Shown piece after piece: positions 47,857 to 58,780 of a DNA stretch of 64,000 nt; within the stretch, counting starts at the first letter, position 1, and each line of letters starts with the position of its first letter. Origin of the DNA: Aurifilum marmelostoma (lineage: Eukaryota > Ascomycota > Sordariomycetes > Diaporthales > Cryphonectriaceae); contig JAMXSV010000028.1 of assembly GCA_027559495.1 (NCBI GenBank), forward strand, positions 124,001 to 188,000. Reading direction: 5' to 3'. A program made the position numbers and the translations under genes. Below the pieces are notes generated by a model. The model ran no database searches. It was not told the DNA's origin and worked only from the letters and a program-made list of their open reading frames with translations.

Positions 47857-49882
47857 TCAGTCTCCACCCGAACCCCAGAGGTCGTCATCGTCCTCGTCAT
47901 GATGAGCATCATCCTCACCACCATCCAAGCCTGTCGGCGCCCGTTTAGCCTCCGCAAGTCGGGCCAATTCAGCTTCTCCGAGCACAGGCTCGTACTTCAT
48001 GTAGGACTTCAGGCCCATGGGTCGACCCTCGAACTTGCTCGCGACACCCGCAACTCCTAATGTCTGTCGCCTGAGGAGTTTCATGACCCTGAGGTCATGC
48101 TTGCGCAGTGACTCGGGAGACACGTGTGTCAGCCACTTGAGGACCTCGTCGTGGCCGAAGCCGCCGTAGTCTCTCCAGGCAGTTAGGATAATGAACTTGC
48201 CAGAGAGCTTGCTCTTGACAGCCCTGAAGCTGTAGTCGGTGTGGGCGTCGCCACAGCAGTAGACCATGCTCTGGTTGGACTGGAGGAAATGGATCGCATC
48301 CATGAGGCCAGGCTCGCCCAGCTTCAGGTTTCCCTCCTTGTCTACCTGTCCTGTCGCCAGTGCCATCTCCTTGGCGATCGCAGAGTGAACGGAGCGGGCG
48401 GCAGGATCAAGGGGAAGCTTCCACTCTGGAGCTGAGGCCGTGAACTTTGCCCAGACATCATCGGTATTACTGGCCGCGGCAGGCGAAAGGATCACCTGTG
48501 TCTTGATCATGAGCTGGCCCTCGACAATCTTCGCCTCGTGAGAAGAATCGGAAAATATTTTGAAGCCGGCCTCGGGCAGCTCAATCTCTTTGAAGGATCG
48601 AGTGCTCATCGCCTTAAGAACCTTCTTGGTTTCGTCGTTGTCGCACTTTCCCAACGCGATGGTCTTGGCCAGGAGACGGGCGAGGTTGAACGAGGGACCT
48701 CCCGAGGCGCAACTGAAGTTACGGTCGTAGTAGCACGACGGGAGGAAGCGGGTGGGGCGGTGGATGACCTGGCAGCGGTCGCAGAAGATTCCGTTGGGCA
48801 CGGCGAGCGCACTAGGAGGTCCAAACTTGTCGACATCATCAACCAAGGCGGAGGCCTTCTTGATGTTCGTTCCGATGGTTGATCCAGGCTGCTTGGGTCG
48901 AAGGCGGGCGGGGATCAAGCCCTTCGCGTCGATCCAGGGGCTGGCTATGCGCTCCTTGCGTGGACCAGTGAAGTCACCTGCACACCAGGCGCAGTAGCAT
49001 CTGGAAGAAGCAGGCTGTTGACAGATGCACCGGAAGTTGGCAATCTGCTTCAGGGCGTCTGGGTCTCCGATCACGCGCTTCGAGAACATGTCCAGAGCCT
49101 TCTTGTTGCGAGCATCTGGCAATCCCTCGGTCCTACAACATTTTCAATTGGTCAGTATTCACTCTTTCCGTGCCTGGCAGGTGAGGATGCGTGGCTACTT
49201 ACAGGACAGTCTTCTTCTGGCCACGACGCTTCGGAGCCTTGAGGTCGTTGCGGGGTGGAAGTCCGCGGTTCACAGGCTTGTTCGCATGAAGACCCTTCGG
49301 ATTGGCCGTCGTAGTGTCTGGTTGCTTGTTATTCGACTTGGCAGTGGTGGACGGTTTAGCTTCAAGTCGTTCACGCTTCGTTGTAGGCTTCAGGAGGACG
49401 ACTGGTGGGGCCTTGCGTTTGGTACGAGTCGAAGACGCGGGCTTGTCGGCATCAAGGCTCTTCGTGGTGGCCGCCGTAGTGGCCGCTTTCTCGTCATTCG
49501 GCTTGGAGGTAGTAGGAGGTTTGGTTCCAAGTCGTTCACGCTTCTTAGCAGGCTCGACGAGGACTACAGGTGAGGACTTGCGTTTGGTGCGAGTCGAAGA
49601 CGTGGGTTGGTCGTCAAGGAGGGCCTTCGAGGTGGCCATCGTAGTGGCAGCCTGCTTGTCGTTCGACTTCGCGGCAGTGGAAGGTTTGGCTGTAAGTCGT
49701 TCACGCTTCGTAGTAGGCTTGAGAAGGACCACCGGTGGGGCCTTGCGCTTGGTACGAGCTGGAGGCGCGGGCTTGTCGGCCTCGCGGGCGTTCTGGGTTG
49801 GTTTGGTCATGGTAGGGGTTGTTGTGATGCCCTTGGAGTCAGGCTCCTTGGGCCTCATAGAGGTCTTTTTGATGGGTGACAT
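47857..49882 (-). CDS. Unrecognised protein: basic 55-aa repeats plus Cys-rich domain
   Basis: Transcript-order exons 49882-49203 and 49132-47857 (651 aa; intron 49133-49202 closes in phase). I do not recognise the family. Residues 36-200 are three tandem 55-residue units, each with TKRK, a PVVL core and a KKRERL/TKRERL block, with NLS-like basic patches. After GLPPRNDLKAPKRRGQKK comes a roughly 420-residue domain. It begins with a cysteine cluster (CICQQPASSRCYCAWC) and has a second one (FCDRCQVIHRPTRFLPSC, then FSC), suggesting zinc binding. Later blocks include MVYCCGDAHTDYSF, WRDYGGFGHDEVLKWL and SLRKHDLRVMKLLRRQTLGV. The tail is acidic (HHDEDDDDLWG). I infer a nuclear, possibly nucleic-acid-associated protein. 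No transposase, helicase or nuclease motif is seen. Intact frame. Confidence 0.75.
49283..49777 (-). repeat. Three 165-bp tandem in-frame repeats
   Basis: Encodes residues 36-90, 91-145 and 146-200 of the unrecognised protein, with exact 55-codon spacing and the first residues of a fourth unit. Units 1 and 3 share the KAPPVVLLKPTTKRERL block exactly, while unit 2 differs at several positions. Confidence 0.9.
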
Positions 49883-52800
49883 TGTTGATAGGGTAAAATC
49901 CGATATCTCAATGATCTGGTGTGTGTGTGTCGGAAAGACGAGAAAAGAAATCAAGGTCCAAAATAGACACGGTTTATAAGTCCAGGTTCGGTCTGATCTT
50001 TGGCACGTAGGTGGAGTTTGACGTGAATGTTGTCCCACCACTACAGTAAATGTCTGCTACAGATCAGCTGTCCATTTAACATAGCCAGCACCTGGGCACT
50101 TCCAGAACAATCCATGCTAAAAGTCTGGGTAGTGAATGCATATACAGCGATAGAACAATGGGATTGACAAGAATAGTGTCAAGCGCGCTATCTCTAGGTG
50201 AAGTACTAAGGGGGACCTTGTCACTGGTGGCACATCTATTGATAGTCTTGAACAATCTACACAGCGAGCTCATTGTCTGTTTTTGTACTAATCCACCAGG
50301 CTACTGAGCCTAGCCTTGTGTCATAGGTTCCCAGACATCACGCTGGGATGCAACACGCAAGAGTGGTGATGCTTGATGTTCCCTATCTTCAACCTGGATA
50401 TCCTCAATTTATAGCTATGACTCAAGACGTGTACTGCCTACATAAGTACCTGTGTGTTTAATAAAGTTCACCTTCCGTGAAACTAGTAATTAGAGGACTG
50501 AAGTTAACGAGGAAATGGGAATGATGGTGGAGAGGCAAGGGCAGAGAAGAAACCAGAAATGAATGGATCAAAAAGTAGAAGAGGAGAGCATAATTATCTA
50601 CAGCTTGAGTTGTCTTCGAGATCCCTCAGAATTGGCGGCATTGTGATGAATAATGCATTGACTGCATGGGCACTTTGGAAGACCTTTGTTCGTGTGCAAT
50701 GGCCAAACACTAGCCAAACTACGGCTATGATCTGGTCTGGTTAGTCCTCATCGCATCTAGAGGCTTCTTTCTATTTCCACCTGGCACTAACTCTTCGATT
50801 TGATCATGTATCCACCGTCCAAAAAAGCTCAACACCCAAGACAGGTAAATCCTCATTGTACACACATACAGTGGTTCCAACTGTATGACGCATTGTCGAT
50901 GACCTTATGCTGAGTTGCTAGCGCCTATTGGAGATACTCCACTACGAATATGAACATAGGGTCATCACCTTTAGCTGAGGAGATTGACGCAATTTTGGTC
51001 ATGGAAATAAACATGATGGTGGTAGTGTTGGTCAGGGAAGATCCTCTCTGCATAACTGCATCGCGAGAGAAGCGCCTCGCTCTCAGCAGCATATCTCGAC
51101 GTTGTAGAACCCTTCCTACACGCGCAATATCTCCAAAATAGAGCGCTTCAGTGTGAGCAACGAGCCATGGCTAGCCGTGAAGTAGACTTCAGGAAGCATT
51201 GGGATGTGGTCCGTACAGAATAGTGGAGGCTGAGTATCTCCCATAGATTACAGAAGGCACGCAACGACTACTATAGCCCTTGTCTATCAACTATCAGAGC
51301 TAAGGGAACTCGAGAAAACCCTGGTCATTACGAAGATGATAGCAAAGGAAGCCCCAGTCGTACCAGTATGGAAATTGGGCCCTGGCCAAGAGAGAAGCGT
51401 CCATTCATTGCCTTGATTGAAGATGAGAGGGTACCACAAGACTTGCTTCCTACAAAATTCTTGTGTGCCGACGGAATATCAAGTCAAAAGCTCGTGGCGA
51501 GCCCCGTCGGCAAGAATCCCCACCCCCGGGCAGAGATGCGGACCATTTATTCCACCCTATCTATTTTGATTGCTGCACGAGTCACACACCTCTTCGATAC
51601 GGCCACAACTATCCTTGAAAGGTGAAGAAGAGCCGTTTCCCCACATCCATACTTATCTAAACTAATCACGAGGCTCTACATAGTACAACCTTTATGATGG
51701 GGTCAGAGTGTCCAGATTGAGACCATGTCCGATCCCAACGGTTTCGTGTGAGCACTGCCTCCGCCGCCACCGCCACCCTGGGGTTGCGTTCAGATCATTT
51801 GTGACAAGAATGTCGGACTTGGGTCGAACGTGTGGGAGTCGAGGGTGATCGGCGCTGAGGTTGCATTTCCAGGGAGATTGGATGTACGTTCTATTGACCA
51901 ACTGCTACTTGACCAACGCAAATAGGTGCTACTAGAATGCTTGCAGAGTCCTAGATCGTGAGCTTTTCAACGACTTCGTCCTAGTGTTGATTCTTCATGA
52001 GAAAGGGAGCGCGATCTGGTCTAGTCCGCTATGAAGCCTACAAACATGACTTCATCGAGCGATAGCCACGGAGCATCAAGCTTCTCTATCGTGACCCGTA
52101 TGGGCGCCTCCAGGCTTGCTCTTCCTGCTTCTACTGTTCCACGTAACTATAGCAGGCTCATTCATATTTCACGTGGCCTCAATCGACAATAATACGCATC
52201 GGCACGATATCAAATAAACCTCATGGGGCTGGCTTTCGGAGACTGCGGGCCCCAACGAGATTCATCTAGATAATAATCGGAGAATCCGCGCGGCCGTACC
52301 ACAATGTACGTCCGATCGCATGTAGGGGCAAGATTGGACAGGTTCTGGGGTTGGTCAACCCGTCGTGAGTAGAACCCCTCAGGATCGTCGAATATTATTA
52401 CGTATTCAGGAGGCCATGGGTCGAGGGAGGTTTAAGCAAGTGGACTATTTCGACCAGGAGCCAGCTCCATTAGCATATCACTATACCACAATGACAAGGA
52501 GGAGTAATGACCAGGCTACATCGCTTCAAGAGCAGAGGAACAGTACGACGGCTCCTCTCACACTTGAAAAAAACCCTCGAAGAGCCATAATGGATGTACA
52601 TTGCGGGCAGTCTTGTACTCACTGTCAGTTCCCCAGCATACCCGTGTTCGTGAATAACGAACTATAGTTTGATTGTCCTAGAGCCGAAAAGACCACGGTG
52701 AACATGCCTTGTAACTAATTCATAGCCCTTGTGCTCCTGGGAGCCTGACTGGTGAGCAGATCTGCTCTCCAACTGGCAGGGCTGCGTTGGCGATACAGAC

Positions 52801-54419
52801 ATCGCTTCGAGTTACTCAGTCTACAGCACATGGCATCTTGCATATGGCGCATCAATGCTCTCAACCTATATACCTAGAAATACAACCTGGGGCTGGGGAA
52901 GCGAGGAACTCGTCAGATTGTGGCAACGCTACGAAAATAGACTGTGGGAACAAGGGTAGCATTGCAGCTGTCATAGCGCTCAGCGAGGCCCGGGTGACAA
53001 ATCACGACTGTGTTGGAGGTTCATTTAAATAGGCATATCACACCGAGACCCCATCACACCCTCGTTTAGGACGAGCGAGGACGTTGTTTAGCCGTTGCCT
53101 GCCACTAACAACCTCTATTCTCTCTTATTTGCTGTGTACCATGTGGCTCTCAGTACAGGCCAATGTTGGGTTTACCTTGTCTCGATCTCTCCGCCCCCCC
53201 CCCCCCCCCCTCCTTCGGCAGGGGGCGAGGGACTTCCCCTCACCATATCCTCACGAACCCCTACTATGTAGCGTTAGTCATGATCTAGAACCCACGTAAC
53301 TGTCAGTGCTGGTCGGGCTACGGGGAATCCGGACAGGGAACGGAAGGGGAGAGGGAAATGTTTGCTGGGAGCTACAGTTGGGAGTATTCGACAGTGAGTA
53401 TGCCGATGACGACGATGATCATATGCTGCTGCTGAAGCCCTACGTCCTGAAGGTGTTGACTCGTCAAGGTGAAATGCTTCTGCTAGACGAGCCGTGTTGT
53501 CGTGACGAGATTTGTTGAGCTGATGTGTTGCTGAGGACCAGGCAGGAGACCCCGCAGCGGGAGCGGCAGACAGGGCCCTGCTAGCAGGGTCAGGGGCTCT
53601 GTCAGGCCCCTGCTTCCAGCATCCCCGCCCTCGCTCTTGCCCTGTCATCTGGAGCACACCCTCCAAATCTGGCAGCTAAGTGAGCTAGGGGTACCCCTGC
53701 AGCCGGATCCCCCCGTTAGTAGCCTCGCTGGCATGAAGAAGTAGCGACTCGCAAGGCTCTGCCTCAATCTTTCTGATATTGCTTTCGGACTAGGCGGCCG
53801 GGCGCCGAGATTGGAGGACTCTGATTCTGCATTTTTTCTTTTGTTTTTTTTTGTTTCCCTTGAGGTCACACATATTGATTTCTCCTTACCATTGCGTCAC
53901 TATCCGTCCGTCATGCAATAAAACTCGATCCACCCAGACCAGTCTAGAATACAAGTTCCCGTGTGGCAGTGTTGGTTGGCATTGCAGCGTAATGTGCATC
54001 GAGATACCTACCTGCCTACAACGTCGCACATGGCCATTCGAGCGGTGACGCACGAGGAACAAAGAACGAATAAAACATACGACTTTGCCAATGCCGCGGC
54101 TGAGCCAAGCTGCAGAAACCCGTGCAAAGACGCCACGTCCCGGACAGCGCACTATTTTACGCTGAATCTACCTGGTACGGTACCCCGAGGACAAAGCGCC
54201 AGCTAATTATGTATCGTTTCGGCTATCTTTATTGCTCAAAAAGTGAGAGTCCACGACATAAACCATTAATGTCCTGCTTGCACTGCTGATGTCTCGATCA
54301 TTTGGTGGTTGCTCTTCTGCTGACAACTATCAAGATTTCCAGCGCCCTCCAGCCGGCACGCCCCTCCCTCGACTACCATTATCAACCATACTCTTGTTGT
54401 CTGAGCGGTTGTTCCAAAA
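49883..54419. other. 4.5-kb gene-empty tract
   Basis: No open frame here has recognisable family features or plausible exon structure on either strand. No inverted or long direct terminal repeats were seen by eye. In the parts I read, CpA and TpG are not depleted, so it does not look strongly RIP-mutated. A C17 run sits at 53194-53210. The last few hundred bases are presumably the S33 hydrolase promoter. It may be decayed mobile or gene-relic DNA, but nothing proves it. Confidence 0.45.
53194..53210. repeat. C17 homopolymer
   Basis: Run of seventeen C in the gene-empty tract, the longest G/C homopolymer noted in the window. Confidence 0.9.
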
Positions 54420-56027
54420 ATGCCCCTCCTGAAAGACCCCATCAATCCCGCCGTGCTACTAAGTTCGGAGCCATGGAACCAGTCATCTGGCTTGATAATC
54501 ACCAAGCTACGCTTCCAATGTCCCCTCCAACATGCCAACGATACTCCTAAAGATGACATCCTACATATCGCAGCACACATGGTGTGGGCGGAGGTCGGGT
54601 CGGGTCGCCCAAGCGCAACAGAGACTTGGACTCAGCGCATTCGACAGGATCATGCACTACGGGAGAGGCCGATCCTTCTCTACCTGTGTGGGGGCCCTGG
54701 CGCTGACAACCCTCCTTGTCGAGTGGTTGAGATGAACCGCTGGCTCTTGGCGAGGGGCTACTCGATCCTTTATGTGGATTATCGAGGCTGTGGGGATAGC
54801 AGTCCATTCTCGTCTCGATATCTGAGCCAGAGACCAGATCTCGACAAGCACGAGGTCGCGCATTACATCTCCCAGTTGTGTCAGGATAATATTGTCCGTG
54901 ATCTCGAGGCCATTAGGCTCTCTCTCTCACAGCTCAAGCCCGCTGGAGATCTGATCAAGTGGACAATTCTAGGCCAGTCGTACGGTGGATACATCAGCCT
55001 CAGCTACTTGTCGATGCATCCTGAGGGTCTGGACGAGGTCTTCATCACTGGTGGTCTTCCGCCTTGCGGCATGAACATTGACGACTACTTTCAGGTCGAG
55101 TACCGAGACATTGTGGAGCAGAACCAGAGGTTTTATGCCCGCTACGAGGCGGCCGACGAGCTAGTCAGGAGGGTCCTATCGCTGATCAGCAAGATTGGCC
55201 CCAAGAACATACGAATGACTGGGCGAGGCTACATGACCGGACAGAAACTCCTTACCCTGGGAAGGCAGTTTGGCTCCAAAGTCGGCTTTCCCGAGGTATA
55301 CGACTTGTTGTGCAAGATCGAGCAGGACTTGAGCACGACCCGCCAGCTTCAACCCGACACGATTCACGAGTTTGAGAACATCCTCCATGTCGACGAGAGG
55401 CCTTTATACCCGCTTCTTCTGGAACAGACCTGGTGTAGTGGCGGGCCGACCCGCTGGGCTGCCGAACGGGTGGCGCGCAACATTCGTGGGTTTGAATACC
55501 TACAAGCTAGCGAGGACGGCGCGTACCCCGATCCATCGCGGATCGCTCCTGGGCACCCTATCTACTTCACGGCAAACACCTACTGCCGCTTCCACTACGA
55601 CACGCACGAGGAGCTGATCGAACTTAAGGATGCTGCCGAGGTTCTTGCTGAGCATGACTGGGAGTGCCCGTACGACTTCGAGAAGCTTAGGGCCAACCCG
55701 CTCGGCGTTCCCGTCTATGCTATCAGCTTCGAGAGAGACATGCACCTAGACGTCGGGGTGGCCGCCAGGACGGCAGCTATGGTGGGCGGCCTCACGCTCG
55801 TGATCGACCCAGGCTGGCATCAGGATATCAGGTACAGGCCAGTGGAGGTGCTGGAAAACCTTTTCCGAGAGAGAGACACCGCGATGAGGAGACGTGCCGC
55901 TGGCGCCTCTCCGCAGGCGCTCAACCCCCGTGGGGTAAATGATGATGGGGGGGGCATGATGCGGCACGTGCCCCAATTCTTGGGGGCGTGCGAAAGCGAG
56001 GAACATCTTACTAAGGTGTATAACTAA
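54420..56027 (+). CDS. S33-family prolyl aminopeptidase-type hydrolase
   Basis: Single exon, 535 aa. An alpha/beta hydrolase of the proline iminopeptidase (S33) type, which removes N-terminal residues, typically proline, from peptides; probably cytosolic as no signal peptide is visible. The oxyanion motif CGGPGADNPP is followed by ILYVDYRGCGDSSP, the nucleophile elbow is GQSYGG (S187), and probable triad partners are D440 in FERDMHLD and H467 in DPGWHQDIRY. An insertion of about 130 residues between the elbow and the triad Asp forms the cap domain. ATG 54420 opens the frame without an in-frame upstream ATG. The last residues (after about 500) are low-conservation. Flanked by empty tracts on both sides; frame intact. 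Confidence 0.9.
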   Translation: MPLLKDPINPAVLLSSEPWNQSSGLIITKLRFQCPLQHANDTPKDDILHIAAHMVWAEVGSGRPSATETWTQRIRQDHALRERPILLYLCGGPGADNPPCRVVEMNRWLLARGYSILYVDYRGCGDSSPFSSRYLSQRPDLDKHEVAHYISQLCQDNIVRDLEAIRLSLSQLKPAGDLIKWTILGQSYGGYISLSYLSMHPEGLDEVFITGGLPPCGMNIDDYFQVEYRDIVEQNQRFYARYEAADELVRRVLSLISKIGPKNIRMTGRGYMTGQKLLTLGRQFGSKVGFPEVYDLLCKIEQDLSTTRQLQPDTIHEFENILHVDERPLYPLLLEQTWCSGGPTRWAAERVARNIRGFEYLQASEDGAYPDPSRIAPGHPIYFTANTYCRFHYDTHEELIELKDAAEVLAEHDWECPYDFEKLRANPLGVPVYAISFERDMHLDVGVAARTAAMVGGLTLVIDPGWHQDIRYRPVEVLENLFRERDTAMRRRAAGASPQALNPRGVNDDGGGMMRHVPQFLGACESEEHLTKVYN

Positions 56028-58780
56028 TTAATCACCAGTTTGGTCAAAAACTTGCGCTCCGTCTCCTCTCTGGGCCTCCATAAACCGAGCCATTGCAAGA
56101 ATGGTCTGAGCAGTACTTGCTGTGAACGGTTTCTTTCTTGTCCCCTGCCGTTCGCCGCTTCTACAGGTAAGGAGACTCGGTCATGTGCCTGTGGCTTGCC
56201 GGGACAAGGTGGAGACATACAGTGTACACGCCCAAGACACGTTACATTAGAAGTCTCCACAAAAGGTCCAGCCTAGTTTCTATACTTCTCGTTCACAAGC
56301 ACACAGCCGGTCGGCGCAAGACGGCCACCAACCACATGCGGTGCCATAAGACTCGGATGGATATCGGAAACGAGGCCAAGCTCATAACGATCTCTGGCAC
56401 TTTCTGAAACCATGTTGGTTTTCACTGAGGCTCGAATCACTTGTCACTGCTGTTGCTTCTGTCCTCGGCCCGCTTGACTCACGCTTTGCTGTGTACTTGG
56501 ACATAACTAACATTCTTTTTGGTCAGATGTAGAGGTGCTATGTAAATGCGAAACGGCGGACCCCGCACGGCGCTCCCCATATTGGCTGGGCGGACCTCGC
56601 CGATACGTACTGCCAAAACCGGGTGATGCCTCAAGCGTGTGGCTGGCCGCCGTTTACGGTCCCCAGGTTGATCTCCATGAGAAAGGTATCAAGAAAAGTA
56701 TACACACAACATGCGGGTGCTATTCCAATGAGGGCTGCTCAGCACCGGCGACAATATCAGCAACAGACAGACAAACAGGGCCGGAAGACCAGCTGTTCGA
56801 GCTCATGATCCGATAGCCTTGGCGTGTGCGCGCGGCCGCCAAGATCCGTTCCCGACAGGGGCTTTGTTGGTTCATCCATCCGGGAACCTTTTGTGCCCCT
56901 TAATCCCCCTCGACTCCATCGTCTGGCAGTGACAACGGCAAGAGACATGTCAGAAAAAATTTGACAGCACCGGATTTCAGGAGGATCTCCCGCGGTACGC
57001 GATGCCACATACACGCCGACCAGGCTTTGACGGGACGCATCATATGATACCTAGCCCCTCAAAGGGAGGTGCAATCTCGCGGATCAGACGGAATGGAAGT
57101 GTCTATTGCTATCTTGACCGTTATCCCCTCCGAGCTGCAGCTAGGAACAATCCACCAAACGCAAGCTGGCTGTGTGATCCGGCCCTTCCGGCGTGACCTC
57201 CCCTTGTATTGCGACCCTACATTACGGACGAGGGTGGTCGGCCTTCTGCCGGTGTTGGAGAAAAGAGGAAAGGTCAGGGGGGTTCGCTTCTCGTCTGCAC
57301 AGCGGAGATGAGACGATGGCCAGCTCAAACGAACACACAGATAAAGGAGGAGGAATGTGACACTATGCGGCACAACCATGAAGGTCGTGTCATTTAGGAT
57401 CCCGTGTTACAACACTGCCCGTCGCCGACGATAGTGGGCTGATATCAACGACTCCAGCGTTGTCTTCGCACTGCTTGCTCACTACAAATCTATATACACG
57501 ATGAGAAGGATTCAGAACATAGACGACCAAGAGGGAACAATGCAAGCTTTACGCCAAACAAAACCAAACAAACAGGAAGTCATCTTCGCATTGTCGTGGT
57601 CGAGGTCTTGTGTGCCGAGCAGACAGACGACTTGCCGAGCAAGGAAGGAACGTAAGCATCACATCGTGAAGTTTGCTGGGATAAAAGCACATGCTCAAGA
57701 GACTGATGACGATGATCTTCTCCTTAGGCCACCAAAAGACGCGAGTCCACTTCTTTCCTTGGCAGGAGCTCCGGAGAATTGCCTCGCTCGCTGAGACCGT
57801 GTAAGCAGACGCGGGTGCATTCCGCTAAAGCATAGCACGATAGCGAGAAGGATAGGATGTGGATGGCGCTGGGATTTCGGCATGATTCAGTCAGGTTCCT
57901 TGTTTTCTTCTTGCCCAGCCTTACCGTTTCTTGTCCACTTGGCTTGCCTGCTTCTTTTATTACTGCATCTAGGATCCTTGACCCCTCCCTCCATGACCGA
58001 CTCTCGATCCTCCCAAAAGAAGAATTCTCTTCTGAAATCAGTGTAGACCATTCACCCGTTCGCTATCGATGAAGAACATGTTTCATGCACCACTTTACGA
58101 GAGGATGAAAGGTGCCTACGTGAGGCGGACGGACGTTGCCGGATCCTGTCCGTGCCCACAGTCCCATCACGAAATCGAAAAGAAGAGCGCATCTTGCAAC
58201 CGAGGCTTGCGAAGGGCCAATTCGAGGAGGCCTTTGTAAGGCAGAGTTGAAGAAGTTCATTCCCGACGGCGAGCTGCTCTCTTGTACCACGATCTTCATG
58301 CTGATGATGAGACTCGTGACAGAGCGGAACAGGGTTATGATATTACTGCCACTTCTATTATTGCCACTCCATGGCTTTAAGATTTATTTGTGACGGTGCC
58401 TCATGATCGTCGATGGTGTGAGATGATTCATGTTTACGCGCCCCATCCGATATCACGATAATGATCAGAGAAAGAACACCACAGGCATGTTGACTATTTC
58501 ATGAATGTATTCTTGCGGTGGACACCAAAGTCAGTATCCGTAAATTTGTGCGGTCCCCTTGTCCATCAGAGAGAAAAGAAGAAAAAGAAAAGAAAAGAAA
58601 AAGAAGAACCCTGCCAGAGGCTCCCTGCCGAATGCCTTCAGTCAGCCAAGACCAGTCGTTGTTTGCATTCATGACGTCCACTACGTTGCTGAGAAAAGGA
58701 GCCTACAGTATCGCTCCTGAAATCCTACAACCGAGATTCGCCCCTCCCGAACGATCATCGTCAGTAGCAAAGCCTCCTCG
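56028..58780. other. 2.8-kb spacer without supported genes
   Basis: Short open frames occur (for example 97 codons from ATG 57501, and 94 codons ending at 56816), but none shows a domain, a homologue I recognise or an intron model. The stretch contains the 3' ends of both flanking genes, which converge. Confidence 0.45.

Noticed and set aside
49302..49979. 225-codon plus-strand open frame with apparent repeats
   Set aside because: Mirror image of the tandem repeats in the minus-strand gene; the minus-strand frame has the intron, the ATG and the downstream domain.
49883..54419. RIP-mutated transposon relic
   Set aside because: In the parts read by eye CpA and TpG are common and TpA is not dominant, and no terminal repeats or polymerase motifs were seen; not claimed without computed indices.
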